From Providencia sp. (GTDB taxonomy: Bacteria; Pseudomonadota; Gammaproteobacteria; Enterobacterales; Enterobacteriaceae): a DNA stretch of 64,000 nt. Below are positions 1 to 8,454 of the stretch, one piece after another (position 1 is the stretch's first letter; every line of letters begins with the position of its first letter). The notes beneath the pieces are model-generated. The model was not told the DNA's origin. It was given only the letters and a program-made list of their open reading frames with translations, and ran no database searches. Location of the stretch: positions 37,238 to 101,237 of the forward strand of contig NZ_DOEH01000016.1 in assembly GCF_003533305.1 (NCBI RefSeq), in the 5' to 3' direction. A program made the translations under genes and the position numbers.

Positions 1-373
1 GAATCGATTTAACGATATCTGGATAACGCAACAGTGCAGAGCCTGCAAGCTTTCGATTCACTTTTTTAGCTGGACAGCCCATATTGATATCAATGATTTG
101 AGCACCACTCTCAATATTAATTTGAGCCGCGGCGGCCATTTCATCGGGATCATTGCCAGCTATTTGAACGGAACGAACCCCAAGTTCATCGCGATGAACC
201 ATTCTTAGTCTAGATTTGTCTGTCTTCCACACCTGAGGATTAGAAGAAAGCATTTCTGATACTGTCATTCCAGCACCCATGTCATAACAGAGTGACCTAA
301 AAGGCTTATCTGTGATACCTGCCATGGGGGCAGCAATAAGACAGTTTCTCAACTGATATTGTCCGATACGCAT
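1..373 (-). CDS. dusB: tRNA-dihydrouridine synthase B, N-terminal part (runs off the window)
   Basis: Flavoenzyme reducing uridine to dihydrouridine in the tRNA D-loop. The minus-strand frame from the ATG at 371-373 begins [10 protein letters not shown] and continues with [12 protein letters not shown] and the family signature [10 protein letters not shown], then leaves the window at base 1, so only about 124 of roughly 320 residues are present. An upstream in-frame ATG at 389-391 exists, but the start at 373 matches the E. coli N-terminus as I recall it. In E. coli dusB is co-transcribed with fis, which would lie outside this window. prmA lies upstream on the same strand, as in E. coli. Confidence 0.93.
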   Translation of the reverse strand, partial: MRIGQYQLRNCLIAAPMAGITDKPFRSLCYDMGAGMTVSEMLSSNPQVWKTDKSRLRMVHRDELGVRSVQIAGNDPDEMAAAAQINIESGAQIIDINMGCPAKKVNRKLAGSALLRYPDIVKSI

Positions 374-403
374 AACTAAAATGGGGGCCATACTGTGACT
401 GCA

Positions 404-441
404 AGGGCGCGTATATTACGCATTTTTTACAAGATTTGAAA
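404..441 (-). promoter_or_regulatory. dusB(-fis) promoter
   Basis: On the minus strand a TTTCAA hexamer (436-441) is followed after 17 bases by TAATAT (413-418) and then a GC-rich discriminator ACGCGCCC. From memory the E. coli dusB-fis promoter has nearly the same core, including a GCGCCC start region associated with initiation at CTP and stringent/supercoiling control. The remaining 391-691 interval is AT-rich and contains no gene; it is where Fis/IHF-type upstream sites would be expected, but I did not locate individual sites. Confidence 0.6.
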
Positions 442-691
442 GGACAAACTTTGAGCAAACGGTCATTTATCACTAAAATTTTTATCTTGATTTTTTCAAG
501 AAGGTTAAATTAGCTATATTTAACAATTGATTACAGTTAATTCATCACAATTTATTAAAATTACAGTTACTCGATTCAAATCTAGTGCAGAACAGATTAT
601 CGCCAGCTATTGAGCAATATTTGAGCTATAAGATAATCTATTCTGATTTGAATTTCAAAGAAATTATTCTTTAATCAGCATAATATTTCTA

Positions 692-1576
692 TTAAAAATG
701 CTTGACACCAGTGATGCGGCACCATTCATCTTTTTCTGCTATAGGGTCAATTTCAAAATCGGCACGATAAGCGTCGGCAACACCTTCGGCTTGTGTTGCA
801 AGCACGCCTGAAAGTCCGAGTAAACCACCCGCACATGGCAATACGCTAATCATAGGCGCGAGTTCGCGTAATGGGCCTGCAAGGATGTTAGCCACGACGA
901 CATCGGCTTGCAGCGCTTTTGGTTGGTCTTTGGCGAGATACAAAGATAAACGGTCTGATACATTATTACGCTGTGCATTATCACGGCTTGCTGTAATGGC
1001 TTGTGGATCAATGTCGATCCCGATGGCGTGGGCGGCACCTAGTTTTAGGGCTGCAATCGCGAGAATGCCAGATCCGCAGCCAAAATCGATAACAGTTTTA
1101 CCTTCAAGATCAATGCCGTCTAACCATTCAAGACATAAAGAGGTGGTTGGATGCGTTCCTGTACCAAAGGCTAAGCCTGGATCAAGCATTACATTAACTG
1201 CAGTTGGATCGGGTACTTCACGCCAACTTGGGCAGATCCATAAACGTTGACCAAAACGCATTGGATGAAAGTTATCCATCCATTCTCTTTCCCAGTCTTT
1301 ATCTTCTATTTGTTCTATTTTATGGGGGAAGCCAGCGGCCAGAAGAGGGCTATTTTCTAATTGAGCAATAACTGTATTCATATCGGTTTCTGCGTCATAT
1401 AAACCAATAACGTCAGTGTCTCCCCATAACCGAGTTTCTCCTGGCAGAGGTTCAAAGACAGGCACATCGTGGCTATCTTGGAAAGTGACAGAGACTGCGC
1501 CACTTTCGATAAGTTCGTCGCCTAGTGCTTCTGCTTGTTTAGCGTTTGAGTTAAGTTTTATTTGGATCCAAGGCAT
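692..1576 (-). CDS. prmA: Ribosomal protein L11 methyltransferase
   Basis: SAM-dependent enzyme that trimethylates ribosomal protein L11 at several positions in the cytoplasm. The 294-residue protein has the expected family length. The N-terminus [10 protein letters not shown] matches PrmA as recalled; the methyltransferase core is seen as [15 protein letters not shown] followed by [20 protein letters not shown] (SAM-binding loop, about residues 165-185) and NILAGPL (the NxxxxPL-type motif). It lies downstream of panF on the same strand, separated by an ERIC element, and upstream of dusB, the E. coli gene order. Confidence 0.96.
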   Translation of the reverse strand: MPWIQIKLNSNAKQAEALGDELIESGAVSVTFQDSHDVPVFEPLPGETRLWGDTDVIGLYDAETDMNTVIAQLENSPLLAAGFPHKIEQIEDKDWEREWMDNFHPMRFGQRLWICPSWREVPDPTAVNVMLDPGLAFGTGTHPTTSLCLEWLDGIDLEGKTVIDFGCGSGILAIAALKLGAAHAIGIDIDPQAITASRDNAQRNNVSDRLSLYLAKDQPKALQADVVVANILAGPLRELAPMISVLPCAGGLLGLSGVLATQAEGVADAYRADFEIDPIAEKDEWCRITGVKHF

Positions 1577-1599
1577 GTTTGTTCATTCTCTTGTTTAGT

Positions 1600-1724
1600 A
1601 TGCTCGTCATACTTCGAGTTATAGCGTTGTTGGCTGCTCTCGGCTACTTGGGTTATACACTGGTGTATGTTCCGTTGGATTAGCTTCTTCGCCGCCTAAC
1701 CACAATTTGAATTATTTAGAGCAT
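1600..1724. repeat. ERIC-type intergenic repeat between panF and prmA
   Basis: A 125-base element with complementary ends (ATGCTC at 1600-1605, GAGCAT at 1719-1724). It shows ERIC landmarks in order: CGTCATACTTC, GCGTTGTTGGCTGC, TACTTGGGTTATACACTGG, GCCGCCTAACC and AATTATTTAGAG. The core is degenerate relative to the E. coli consensus. It sits in the panF-prmA gap and would be transcribed if the two genes are co-transcribed. Confidence 0.8.
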
Positions 1725-1730
1725 TAAATT

Positions 1731-1762
1731 TTGTTTAGTATATTTGTCATACATCGATTTGT
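1731..1762. repeat. Degenerate copy of the ERIC left end
   Basis: TTGTTTAGTAT followed by TGTCATACATCGATTTG repeats the sequence at 1591-1622 (TTGTTTAGTAT, then CGTCATACTTCGAGTT) with a few mismatches. It therefore forms a direct repeat flanking the intact ERIC element. It could be the remnant of a second ERIC copy or of a duplication made on insertion. Confidence 0.45.
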
Positions 1763-1770
1763 GACTTTGG

Positions 1771-3243
1771 TCATATACCGATCTTTTCAGAATGTATAGG
1801 TTGTTCATTTTTTGGCAATTGTACTGGATTCTTGCCAAAAAGATTACCAATGAAAAAGGCAAACAGGCTAAAAATAAGTGACGGTACAATGGCATGGAAG
1901 TCCATAATTTCGATTTTAAAACTGGCGAGTAGGGCATAGCTAACGCCACCGATAACCATGGCGCTGATGGCACCTGTTCCATTGGCCTTTTCCCAATATA
2001 GCCCTAAAACTAATGGCCAAAGAAAAACAGCTTCAAGCCCACCAAAAGCCAGCAAATTTAACCAAATGATCATTTGTGGCGGATTCCATGCCGCAACCAG
2101 TAATAACGCACCTAAAATGAGTGTGGAGAAACTCGAAATACGTGCTAATTTTTTCTCATTTTTTATTTGTTCTGGTACTGCATTGAGGTAAATATCTTTC
2201 ACAATCGTGGCTGATGATTGCAATAGCTGAGCATTGATTGTCGACATGATAGCTGCCATAGGGGCTGCTAAGAAAATACCTGCTGCAAATGGCGGTAATA
2301 CTTGAACCATCAGTGTTGGAATGACTTGGTCTGGTATCGTGAGATCAGGCAAAATTGCGCGGCCTAATGCGCCAGCAAAGTGCATACCAAACATTAAAAT
2401 TGCCATCACTATCGTACCTAGAATGATGCCTCGATGAACGGCTTTGCTGTCTTTATAAGAGATACAGCGCACTGCGGTGTGCGGTAGGCCAATTACCCCA
2501 AAGCAAACCAAAATCCAAAATGAGGCAAGGAATGGTCCACTGAGTATGTCATCAGCTCCTTGTGGAGTGACAAGTTTAGGGTCAATAGCTTGAATTTTAT
2601 CGATAGCGGCTGGAAGTCCGCCTGCATGATAGATAACGGCAACAAGCAAAATAACCGTACCTAATAGCATCACAACACCTTGTAAGGCATCATTTAAGAC
2701 GCTGGCACGGAAGCCACCGATAGAAGTATACAGTGCGATAGAAACCCCAAAAATCAATAAGCCGTAGGTATAGGGGATCCCTGCTGCGGTTTCTAATAAT
2801 CGCGCGCCACCGATAAACTGAACCGTCATGGCACCAAAAAACGCGATTAACAAGCTGATACTGGCAAACCAAACGATAAAGCGACTCTGATAGCGGGCGT
2901 AAAGCATATCGTTAAGAGTAACGGCATTGTATCGACGCGCTAAAATAGCAAATTTCTTCCCAAGTACACCGAGGGACAGCCAAATAGCGGGTAATTGGAT
3001 CATCGCGAGTAAAACCCAGCCTAGACCATATTTATACGCTGCGCCGGGGCCACCGATAAAGGAGCTTGCACTGATATAGGTTGCCGTGATCGTCATGGCG
3101 AGCACAAAACCACCCATAGAACGATTGCCTAAGAAGTATTCGTTGAGAAACTCCCCTTTGGTACGCTTTCTATAAGCGTAAACAGACAGTAGAAATACAA
3201 GTGCAAGGTAGCCGATTAATGGCAGGAGAACTTCAGTCTGCAT
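1771..3243 (-). CDS. panF: Sodium/pantothenate symporter
   Basis: Inner-membrane SSS-family symporter that imports pantothenate with sodium. The 490-residue protein is hydrophobic throughout with about 12-13 predicted membrane segments, and has family blocks ATYISASSFIGGPGAAYKYG (near residue 55), GLPHTAVRC and AAPMAAIMSTINAQLLQSS. The ATG at 3243 is preferred over the adjacent one at 3246 because GGAGG lies 6 bases upstream of it and the protein then starts MQTEV, like E. coli PanF. It overlaps the 3' end of yhdT by 11 bases, suggesting translational coupling. Confidence 0.95.
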   Translation of the reverse strand: MQTEVLLPLIGYLALVFLLSVYAYRKRTKGEFLNEYFLGNRSMGGFVLAMTITATYISASSFIGGPGAAYKYGLGWVLLAMIQLPAIWLSLGVLGKKFAILARRYNAVTLNDMLYARYQSRFIVWFASISLLIAFFGAMTVQFIGGARLLETAAGIPYTYGLLIFGVSIALYTSIGGFRASVLNDALQGVVMLLGTVILLVAVIYHAGGLPAAIDKIQAIDPKLVTPQGADDILSGPFLASFWILVCFGVIGLPHTAVRCISYKDSKAVHRGIILGTIVMAILMFGMHFAGALGRAILPDLTIPDQVIPTLMVQVLPPFAAGIFLAAPMAAIMSTINAQLLQSSATIVKDIYLNAVPEQIKNEKKLARISSFSTLILGALLLVAAWNPPQMIIWLNLLAFGGLEAVFLWPLVLGLYWEKANGTGAISAMVIGGVSYALLASFKIEIMDFHAIVPSLIFSLFAFFIGNLFGKNPVQLPKNEQPIHSEKIGI

Positions 3244-3475
3244 CATTCTCCTCCAGAGAAATGTCTTTAAAAATGAGTTTTACCATCATGATGCATAAGA
3301 GAATAAAAATGATAGGTAGAATCAGGCATGACCATTCGAACCACAACGGGAGTCCTGTGACGCCAATATTATTGCCTGGTAGATAGGCGCAGATGAGCCA
3401 GCCTATGAGATAGGCAATGGTAAGATAGAGCGCCCAGCGAGCTTCCTTGTTTGACTGAAGAAAACGTTTATCCAT
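3233..3475 (-). CDS. yhdT: YhdT family small membrane protein (DUF997)
   Basis: An 80-residue protein with two hydrophobic segments (about residues 14-34 and 45-68) and a charged C-terminal tail. Length, location directly before panF and the overlap with it match E. coli YhdT. Function is unknown; the fixed association with panF suggests an accessory role in the transporter unit, but that is inference. In E. coli accC lies immediately upstream; here 6 kb of accessory genes intervene. Confidence 0.88.
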   Translation of the reverse strand: MDKRFLQSNKEARWALYLTIAYLIGWLICAYLPGNNIGVTGLPLWFEWSCLILPIIFILLCIMMVKLIFKDISLEENDAD

Positions 3476-3612
3476 ACGTTTTTCCTCCTCATTTCTAAAA
3501 AAATAATCAGGGATTGTACGATAATCTGGCGTGAGAGTGTAAAAAATCCTAAATATTCGCGAAGATCAAGACGATCTTTAATGAGGTTGAGGAATAAAAC
3601 GGCAATAACGAC

Positions 3613-3915
3613 TTATTTTATTTCGAGTACTTTTAAAATTAGTATGAGCGACATTGCCGCAATGCTGGTGGAAGCTAAGACAAGGAATAAGCTATTGTCT
3701 ATTTTTAAACCAATATTGTTATAGTTTGGGTTTAAGTGTCTTTTTAGTGATATTAAAACAAAAAGTACTGCGCCTAGTACGGCTCCAGATAGCATCAACC
3801 ATGAAGCCTCGATCAATCCTATACGTAAAAATAACAATATATTCAGTGCGAGTAGAAGCAAGGTACGGCTCCATGCCTGCTGTGTTCGTTCTGATTGCAG
3901 TCCAGAATCTCGCAT
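3613..3915 (-). CDS. DUF202 membrane protein, YidG type
   Basis: A 100-residue protein starting MRDSGLQSERTQQAWSRT at the ATG 3913-3915, preceded by a GAGA ribosome-binding site. The longer reading frame starting at 4047 would overlap the upstream gene and is unlikely. The DxGLQxERTxxAWxRT motif is that of E. coli YidG, and three hydrophobic helices follow. It lies 8 bases after the YidH-type gene, as yidH and yidG are paired in E. coli. DUF202 proteins have no established function. Position next to sulfatase and maturase genes parallels the E. coli yidFGHIJK cluster. Confidence 0.8.
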   Translation of the reverse strand: MRDSGLQSERTQQAWSRTLLLLALNILLFLRIGLIEASWLMLSGAVLGAVLFVLISLKRHLNPNYNNIGLKIDNSLFLVLASTSIAAMSLILILKVLEIK

Positions 3916-3923
3916 AATGATCT

Positions 3924-4280
3924 CTATAGTAAAATGTATAAAACAGAAATAATGGCAGAGATAACAATGAACATAGCCACCAATATTAAAAAAGAGGTGT
4001 ACTGCAATGGCTTGTCTTGACGCATAGCGATTTCGTTTTGCTTCCATCTACAGAGCGCCATGACAGCGGTGATCCCCCCGGCAAAGGCGAGTAAAAGCGT
4101 CAATGTAAATTTTACCCATCCTAACGATATATCGTGCAGCAACTGTTCTATCGCGATTGCTCCTGCTAAAAACGCAAGCGCAGTACGGATCCAGGCTAAA
4201 AAGGTTCTCTCATTAGCTAATGAAAATCGGTAATCCGGTGTTTTTCCAATATTTTTCCAGTTCTTTTTTTCTATATTCAT
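3924..4280 (-). CDS. DUF202 membrane protein, YidH type
   Basis: A 118-residue protein with the YidH hallmark PDYRFSLANERTFLAWIRT near residue 15, followed by three hydrophobic helices. It heads a two-gene minus-strand unit with the YidG-type gene and is divergent from the PTS/sulfatase operon over a 163-base gap. Function is not known for the family. E. coli YidH (115 residues as recalled) sits in a locus with a sulfatase (YidJ) and a radical-SAM protein (YidF), so the association with sulfatase metabolism appears conserved. Confidence 0.85.
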   Translation of the reverse strand: MNIEKKNWKNIGKTPDYRFSLANERTFLAWIRTALAFLAGAIAIEQLLHDISLGWVKFTLTLLLAFAGGITAVMALCRWKQNEIAMRQDKPLQYTSFLILVAMFIVISAIISVLYILL

Positions 4281-4443
4281 ATGGGGTCCGTAGTTTTTGG
4301 CTCATCTCTTGAAATTAATATTGAGAAGGAAATCACAAAACAATGACGACAGTATGGGCTTTATTGGTCTGATGATATATTAATCTAAATGTTATAACAA
4401 TATAACAATCGATCTTACTTAAATATGCCGCAAGAGAGGCTCT
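4281..4443. promoter_or_regulatory. Divergent control region of the sulfatase island
   Basis: This 163-base AT-rich gap separates the DUF202 pair (minus) from the PTS/sulfatase operon (plus) and must carry promoters for both. A short tandem ATAACAATATAACAATC lies at about 4393-4409, and GAGAGG precedes the PTS start codon. It is the natural place for the operator of the GntR regulator encoded at 7703, but no palindrome convincing enough to call was seen. Confidence 0.45.
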
Positions 4444-5865
4444 ATGGATCTCGATACAATATCAAAAAAAATTATTCAGTTATCAGGCGGTTCTGAAAAC
4501 TTCGTCCATGTCACTAACTGTATGACTCGCGTTAGAATGACATTAAAAGATGAAAGTCAGGCTGACGTTGCTGGCTTAAAAGCATTGCCCGGGGTACTCG
4601 GTGTTATTAGTGATGAAACATTACAAGTCATTGTAGGACCAGGAAAATGTAATAATATTGCTGATGCTATTAATCAGCAATTAGCAAAGGGTGAACAACT
4701 TGAATCAGAAACATTTAGCTCAGATAGTGAAAATGGGGTCATTCAAAAAGCTGAAATTGCTCGAAATAGAGCGAAGAAAAAAACGCCAGTAAAAGCTATT
4801 TTGCGTGTGATTGCGAATATATTCATTCCGCTATTGCCCGGTTTAATTGCAGCCGGAACATTAATGGGTATCAATAATATTATTGTGAACTCTGCTAGTG
4901 CGGAGGCGCTAAGTCAGGGGATACAGGCAACGGCTAATTTATCAGCGGCTCAAGTTATTTTGCAACAAAAAGGCTTGCTGGAAATTAGTACAATAATGGG
5001 CATTATCGCGAGTGGCTTATTTAGTTTGCTGGCGGTATTCACGGGTATTTTTGCAGCGAAAGAGTTTAAAGGAACCGAAATCCTTGGTGGGATTATCGGC
5101 GCTATAACTATCGCACCTCAAGTTGCAGTCATTGGATTAACGCCGGGGCAGGGTGGCTTGATCGGGGTTATTTTTGCTGTGTGGATATGTTGTTGGCTAG
5201 AACGTCGATTACGTCGATTTATTCCAAGTATGATAGACGTTATTGCGACACCTACAATAACTATTATTATTATGACGGGATTATTGCTTTTTGGCATCAT
5301 GCCTGTTGCAGGTATTGTGTCCAATGTCATTTTAGGATCGTTATCAGGAGTACTGGAACATGGCGGCTTAGCGGCCGGTTTCTTACTTTCATCATTATTC
5401 CCTTTCCTGATTTCATTGGGGTTACATCAAGGGTTAATTCCAATTCATCTCGAGCTAATTCAAGCTACAGGTCATTCTCAGTTATTTGCCATTCAGATCA
5501 TGAGTAATTCAGGCATGGTTGGAGCGGCTATAGCGGTACTTTTATTAACCAAAGACCCCGTGATGAAACGTGTCGCAAAAGGTGCAATACCGACCAGTAT
5601 TTTAGCCGTCGGAGAGCCAACTATTTTTGGTGTCAATATCCCTGCTGGGTTTGCCTTTATTACAGGATCTATTGGCGCAGGTTTTGGTGGAATGATGATA
5701 GTGCTACTCGATGTCACGGCTAATGGAGTCGGTGCAGCTGGTCTCTCCGCTTTGCCGTTGATTGCTGATGGCAAATATCTTGAATATATCCTGAGTTGGT
5801 TGGTTGGGTGCAGTATTGCGTTTTTGCTCACTTACTTTGTTGGGCGCATCAGAAAGTATGAATAA
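4444..5865 (+). CDS. PTS sugar permease EIIBC, glucose/sucrose superfamily (MurP-like)
   Basis: Phosphotransferase-system permease that imports and phosphorylates a sugar at the inner membrane. Residues 1-80 are the EIIB domain with the phospho-accepting cysteine in NCMTRVR (Cys26) and GVISDETLQVIVGPGK. A linker leads to an EIIC domain of about 10 membrane segments with SLGLHQGLIPIHLELI and AVGEPTIFGVNIPAG. Length (473) and domain order match MurP as recalled. No EIIA domain is present, so it probably uses the general EIIA-Glc encoded elsewhere. First gene of a four-gene operon with a sulfatase, suggesting a sulfated or related amino-sugar substrate; the actual sugar is unknown. Confidence 0.88.
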   Translation: MDLDTISKKIIQLSGGSENFVHVTNCMTRVRMTLKDESQADVAGLKALPGVLGVISDETLQVIVGPGKCNNIADAINQQLAKGEQLESETFSSDSENGVIQKAEIARNRAKKKTPVKAILRVIANIFIPLLPGLIAAGTLMGINNIIVNSASAEALSQGIQATANLSAAQVILQQKGLLEISTIMGIIASGLFSLLAVFTGIFAAKEFKGTEILGGIIGAITIAPQVAVIGLTPGQGGLIGVIFAVWICCWLERRLRRFIPSMIDVIATPTITIIIMTGLLLFGIMPVAGIVSNVILGSLSGVLEHGGLAAGFLLSSLFPFLISLGLHQGLIPIHLELIQATGHSQLFAIQIMSNSGMVGAAIAVLLLTKDPVMKRVAKGAIPTSILAVGEPTIFGVNIPAGFAFITGSIGAGFGGMMIVLLDVTANGVGAAGLSALPLIADGKYLEYILSWLVGCSIAFLLTYFVGRIRKYE

Positions 5866-5880
5866 GAAAAGGAATTGATG

Positions 5881-7650
5881 ATGAAAGCTGTGATGTTAAT
5901 GTTTGACTCGTTGAATAAACATATGTTGTCTGCCTATGGTTGCCAGTCAACGATAACACCTAATTTTGAGCGGTTAAGAAAGCGCTCTCTTAAATTTGAT
6001 AATTTCTATGTGGGTAGTATGCCATGCATGCCTGCGAGAAGAGAATTACATACAGGGCGATATAATTTCCTACATCGTAGTTGGGGACCTATTGAACCGT
6101 TTGATGAATCAATGCCTGAAATTTTAAAAAAACAAGGTATTCATACACATTTAGTCACCGACCATAAGCATTATTGGCGAGATGGTGGGGCAACTTATCA
6201 CTCACGTTTTTCAACCTATGAATTTATTCGTGGGCAGGAAGGCGATAATTGGAAGGGGGTAGTCAATAAACCTATTGTTCTTTATGAATCTGGTGAGACT
6301 GAAGAAAATAAGCAACGCAAAATAGCGAGCCGTACACAGCACTTGATTAATCAGCAATATATGCAAGATGAAAAAGATCATCCGTTAGTGAAAACGATTA
6401 ATCATGGTATTGAATTTATAGAAACAAATCAGGATGCTGATAATTGGTTTTTACAACTTGAATGTTTTGATCCACATGAGCCGTTTTATGTGCCTGAAAA
6501 ATATTTGCAAATGTATGGATTATCAAATCAAGATTTTGACGGATGGCCTCCTTATTACTTAGTGACCGAAGATGAATCACGACAGAAAGTGATCCGCGGC
6601 TTTTATCAAGCACTTGTCACTATGGTGGATGAGTATGTTGGCCAAGTATTAGATGTCTTTGATAAATATAATCTTTGGCAAGATACCATGTTGATTGTTA
6701 ATACGGATCATGGCTTTTTGCTTGGTGAACATGAGTGGTGGGGGAAAAATATTATGCCCCTTTATAATGAAATCGCGAATACGCCATTTTTTATATACCA
6801 TCCAGAAATTACTTCGGTGAATGAGTCTAGGAAAATGTTAGCTCAATCCATTGATATTCCAGCGACATTATTAGATTATTTTAATGCACCAATACCGCCA
6901 AACATGCAGGGTAAAAGTTTAATCTCAGGGCTAGAAAATGACTCTCCGATTCGTGAATATGCTCTATTTGGCTATCATGGTTGCCAAATTAATATCACTG
7001 ATGGTGAGTTTGTATATATGCGTTCGCCAGTTGTACAGGGGACGGAAGGCCTAAATGATTACACATTGATGCCGACGCGCATTAATCGACGCTTTACGCC
7101 AAAAGAGCTACAAGGAACTCAATTACATGAAGGGTTTGATTTCACACAAGGTTGCGCAGTGCTTAAAATTCCCGCAACGAGTGTGATGACAACTGATTCC
7201 GATCGCTTTGGTCACCGTTTATATAACGTGAAACTTGATCCTCAGCAGATATCACCCATTGTAGAATTTGAAACCGAATGCCGCTTATTAGAGAACATTC
7301 GTTTGATGATGATAGCGAATGATGCGCCATTAGAGTTATTTGCACGATATGGGTTATCTAAGAACGATGCGGTTAACATGGAACAAATAGCGCTTGAACA
7401 CCAATATATTGGCGCAGCAGCAACAGCGCTTGATAGCTATGAATTAGCGCAAGATGTGAAGTATGGGGTGATGTCCTTATTACAATATATCGACACCCGA
7501 AAACTGGGGGACATTAGAGAGAAGCTACTAAATCAATTAAATAAGTCTCTGAGCCAAGAGCAGTTAATTGCTTTCATTATTGATAATTTCCCTACAGAAA
7601 ACCATAATGAGCTAATGTACCGGGTAGCTCTGGAAATGAGATTGAAATAA
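5881..7650 (+). CDS. Type I sulfatase (FGly-dependent), cytoplasmic
   Basis: Alkaline-phosphatase-superfamily hydrolase of 589 residues. Sulfatase signature CMPARRELHTG (Cys at about residue 49) is of the Cys type, in which the cysteine is converted to formylglycine. Other active-site elements are present: FDSLN (metal Asp9), the DHKHYW Lys/His, DPHEP, NTDHGFLLGEHEWWGKN (metal Asp/His and Lys). There is no signal peptide. Of the tandem starts TTG 5875, ATG 5878 and ATG 5881, the last has AGGA 7 bases upstream. It follows the PTS gene by 15 bases, and the maturase lies in the same operon. A phosphonate or phosphodiester hydrolase of the same fold cannot be excluded. Confidence 0.88.
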   Translation: MKAVMLMFDSLNKHMLSAYGCQSTITPNFERLRKRSLKFDNFYVGSMPCMPARRELHTGRYNFLHRSWGPIEPFDESMPEILKKQGIHTHLVTDHKHYWRDGGATYHSRFSTYEFIRGQEGDNWKGVVNKPIVLYESGETEENKQRKIASRTQHLINQQYMQDEKDHPLVKTINHGIEFIETNQDADNWFLQLECFDPHEPFYVPEKYLQMYGLSNQDFDGWPPYYLVTEDESRQKVIRGFYQALVTMVDEYVGQVLDVFDKYNLWQDTMLIVNTDHGFLLGEHEWWGKNIMPLYNEIANTPFFIYHPEITSVNESRKMLAQSIDIPATLLDYFNAPIPPNMQGKSLISGLENDSPIREYALFGYHGCQINITDGEFVYMRSPVVQGTEGLNDYTLMPTRINRRFTPKELQGTQLHEGFDFTQGCAVLKIPATSVMTTDSDRFGHRLYNVKLDPQQISPIVEFETECRLLENIRLMMIANDAPLELFARYGLSKNDAVNMEQIALEHQYIGAAATALDSYELAQDVKYGVMSLLQYIDTRKLGDIREKLLNQLNKSLSQEQLIAFIIDNFPTENHNELMYRVALEMRLK

Positions 7651-7656
7651 TAATGA

Positions 7657-7690
7657 GCTATTACCCGGTTGGCTTAAACTGGGTAATAGC
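7657..7690 (+). promoter_or_regulatory. 14-bp-stem inverted repeat between sulfatase and gntR
   Basis: GCTATTACCCGGTT (7657-7670), a 6-base loop, and AACTGGGTAATAGC (7677-7690) pair over 14 positions with one G-T wobble. No T-run follows, so it is not a classical terminator. It lies 12 bases before the gntR start codon and would sit just upstream of its ribosome-binding region. Candidate roles are an operator for GntR autoregulation, an RNA processing or stabilising hairpin after the sulfatase gene, or an attenuator. Confidence 0.6.
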
Positions 7691-7702
7691 GATTATGGTT
7701 AT

Positions 7703-8419
7703 ATGAAAAAACAATTGGATCACAGTGCGCATTCGAAACCTTTATATGCACAAGTTTATGATATTTTAGTCGATAAACTGAACAAGGGTGAATATCGTAA
7801 AAATGATACCTTTCCAACAGAGGCTGAATTTCAGGAAATGTTTGGTATTAGTCGGATCACGGCGCGAAGAGCCCTTTCTGAGCTAGAAAAAGAGGGTTAT
7901 GTCAAACGTTCTCGTGGGGTAGGTACGTTAGTTATTCGTAATTCGAAAAAGGCTTATGCGACTATTCATACTCAAATTTTGGGTGCGCCAACACTTCGAG
8001 TTAAACGTAAAATTATTTCGATAATCAAAATAGCACCAAATGCTGAAATTTGCGAAATAATGAATTTAGCTCAAGGTACAGAGCTGATCCGTGTTGAACG
8101 AATTATTGCCAAAGGTAAATTAAATATTCAGTACAATTGCTTCTACTTTTCACCTTGTATTGAAAGCGTCACTGAACATGACTTAGAAGAATCCATTTAT
8201 TTATTCTTAGAGTCTCAAGGGCTGAACTCAAATCATTATACTGAGAAATTATCTGCAGTTATTCCGACAAAACAGGAAATGAAGTTGCTTAATATCGATG
8301 AAAAAACACCAGTATTTTCGCGTCGTCGCATCGATTATAACAAAGCTAATGAAGCTATTTTGTATATGGAAGGTAGTTATCTTAGTGATTATTATGAATA
8401 TAAAGTAAATGGAAGCTAG
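7703..8419 (+). CDS. GntR-family transcriptional regulator (HutC/UTRA type)
   Basis: A 238-residue regulator with an N-terminal winged helix-turn-helix (about residues 15-75: FPTEAEFQEMFGISRITARRAL through KRSRGVGTLV) and a C-terminal UTRA ligand-binding domain (about 90-230). UTRA domains of this family bind phosphorylated sugars or small metabolites. Placed between sulfatase and maturase genes in one operon, it probably represses the operon until a product of the PTS/sulfatase route is present (inference). No other regulator is in the island. Confidence 0.9.
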   Translation: MKKQLDHSAHSKPLYAQVYDILVDKLNKGEYRKNDTFPTEAEFQEMFGISRITARRALSELEKEGYVKRSRGVGTLVIRNSKKAYATIHTQILGAPTLRVKRKIISIIKIAPNAEICEIMNLAQGTELIRVERIIAKGKLNIQYNCFYFSPCIESVTEHDLEESIYLFLESQGLNSNHYTEKLSAVIPTKQEMKLLNIDEKTPVFSRRRIDYNKANEAILYMEGSYLSDYYEYKVNGS

Positions 8420-8454
8420 CATTCAGCTATATTTCATCACTTAAGAAGGTCATT

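Noticed and set aside
850-1250. Open frames within prmA on both strands
   Set aside because: They are shadows of the well-supported prmA frame and have no recognisable domains.
3916-4047. 44-residue N-terminal extension of the YidG-like frame
   Set aside because: It overlaps the YidH-like gene in another frame, lacks family resemblance, and the ATG at 3915 has its own ribosome-binding site and matches the YidG N-terminus.
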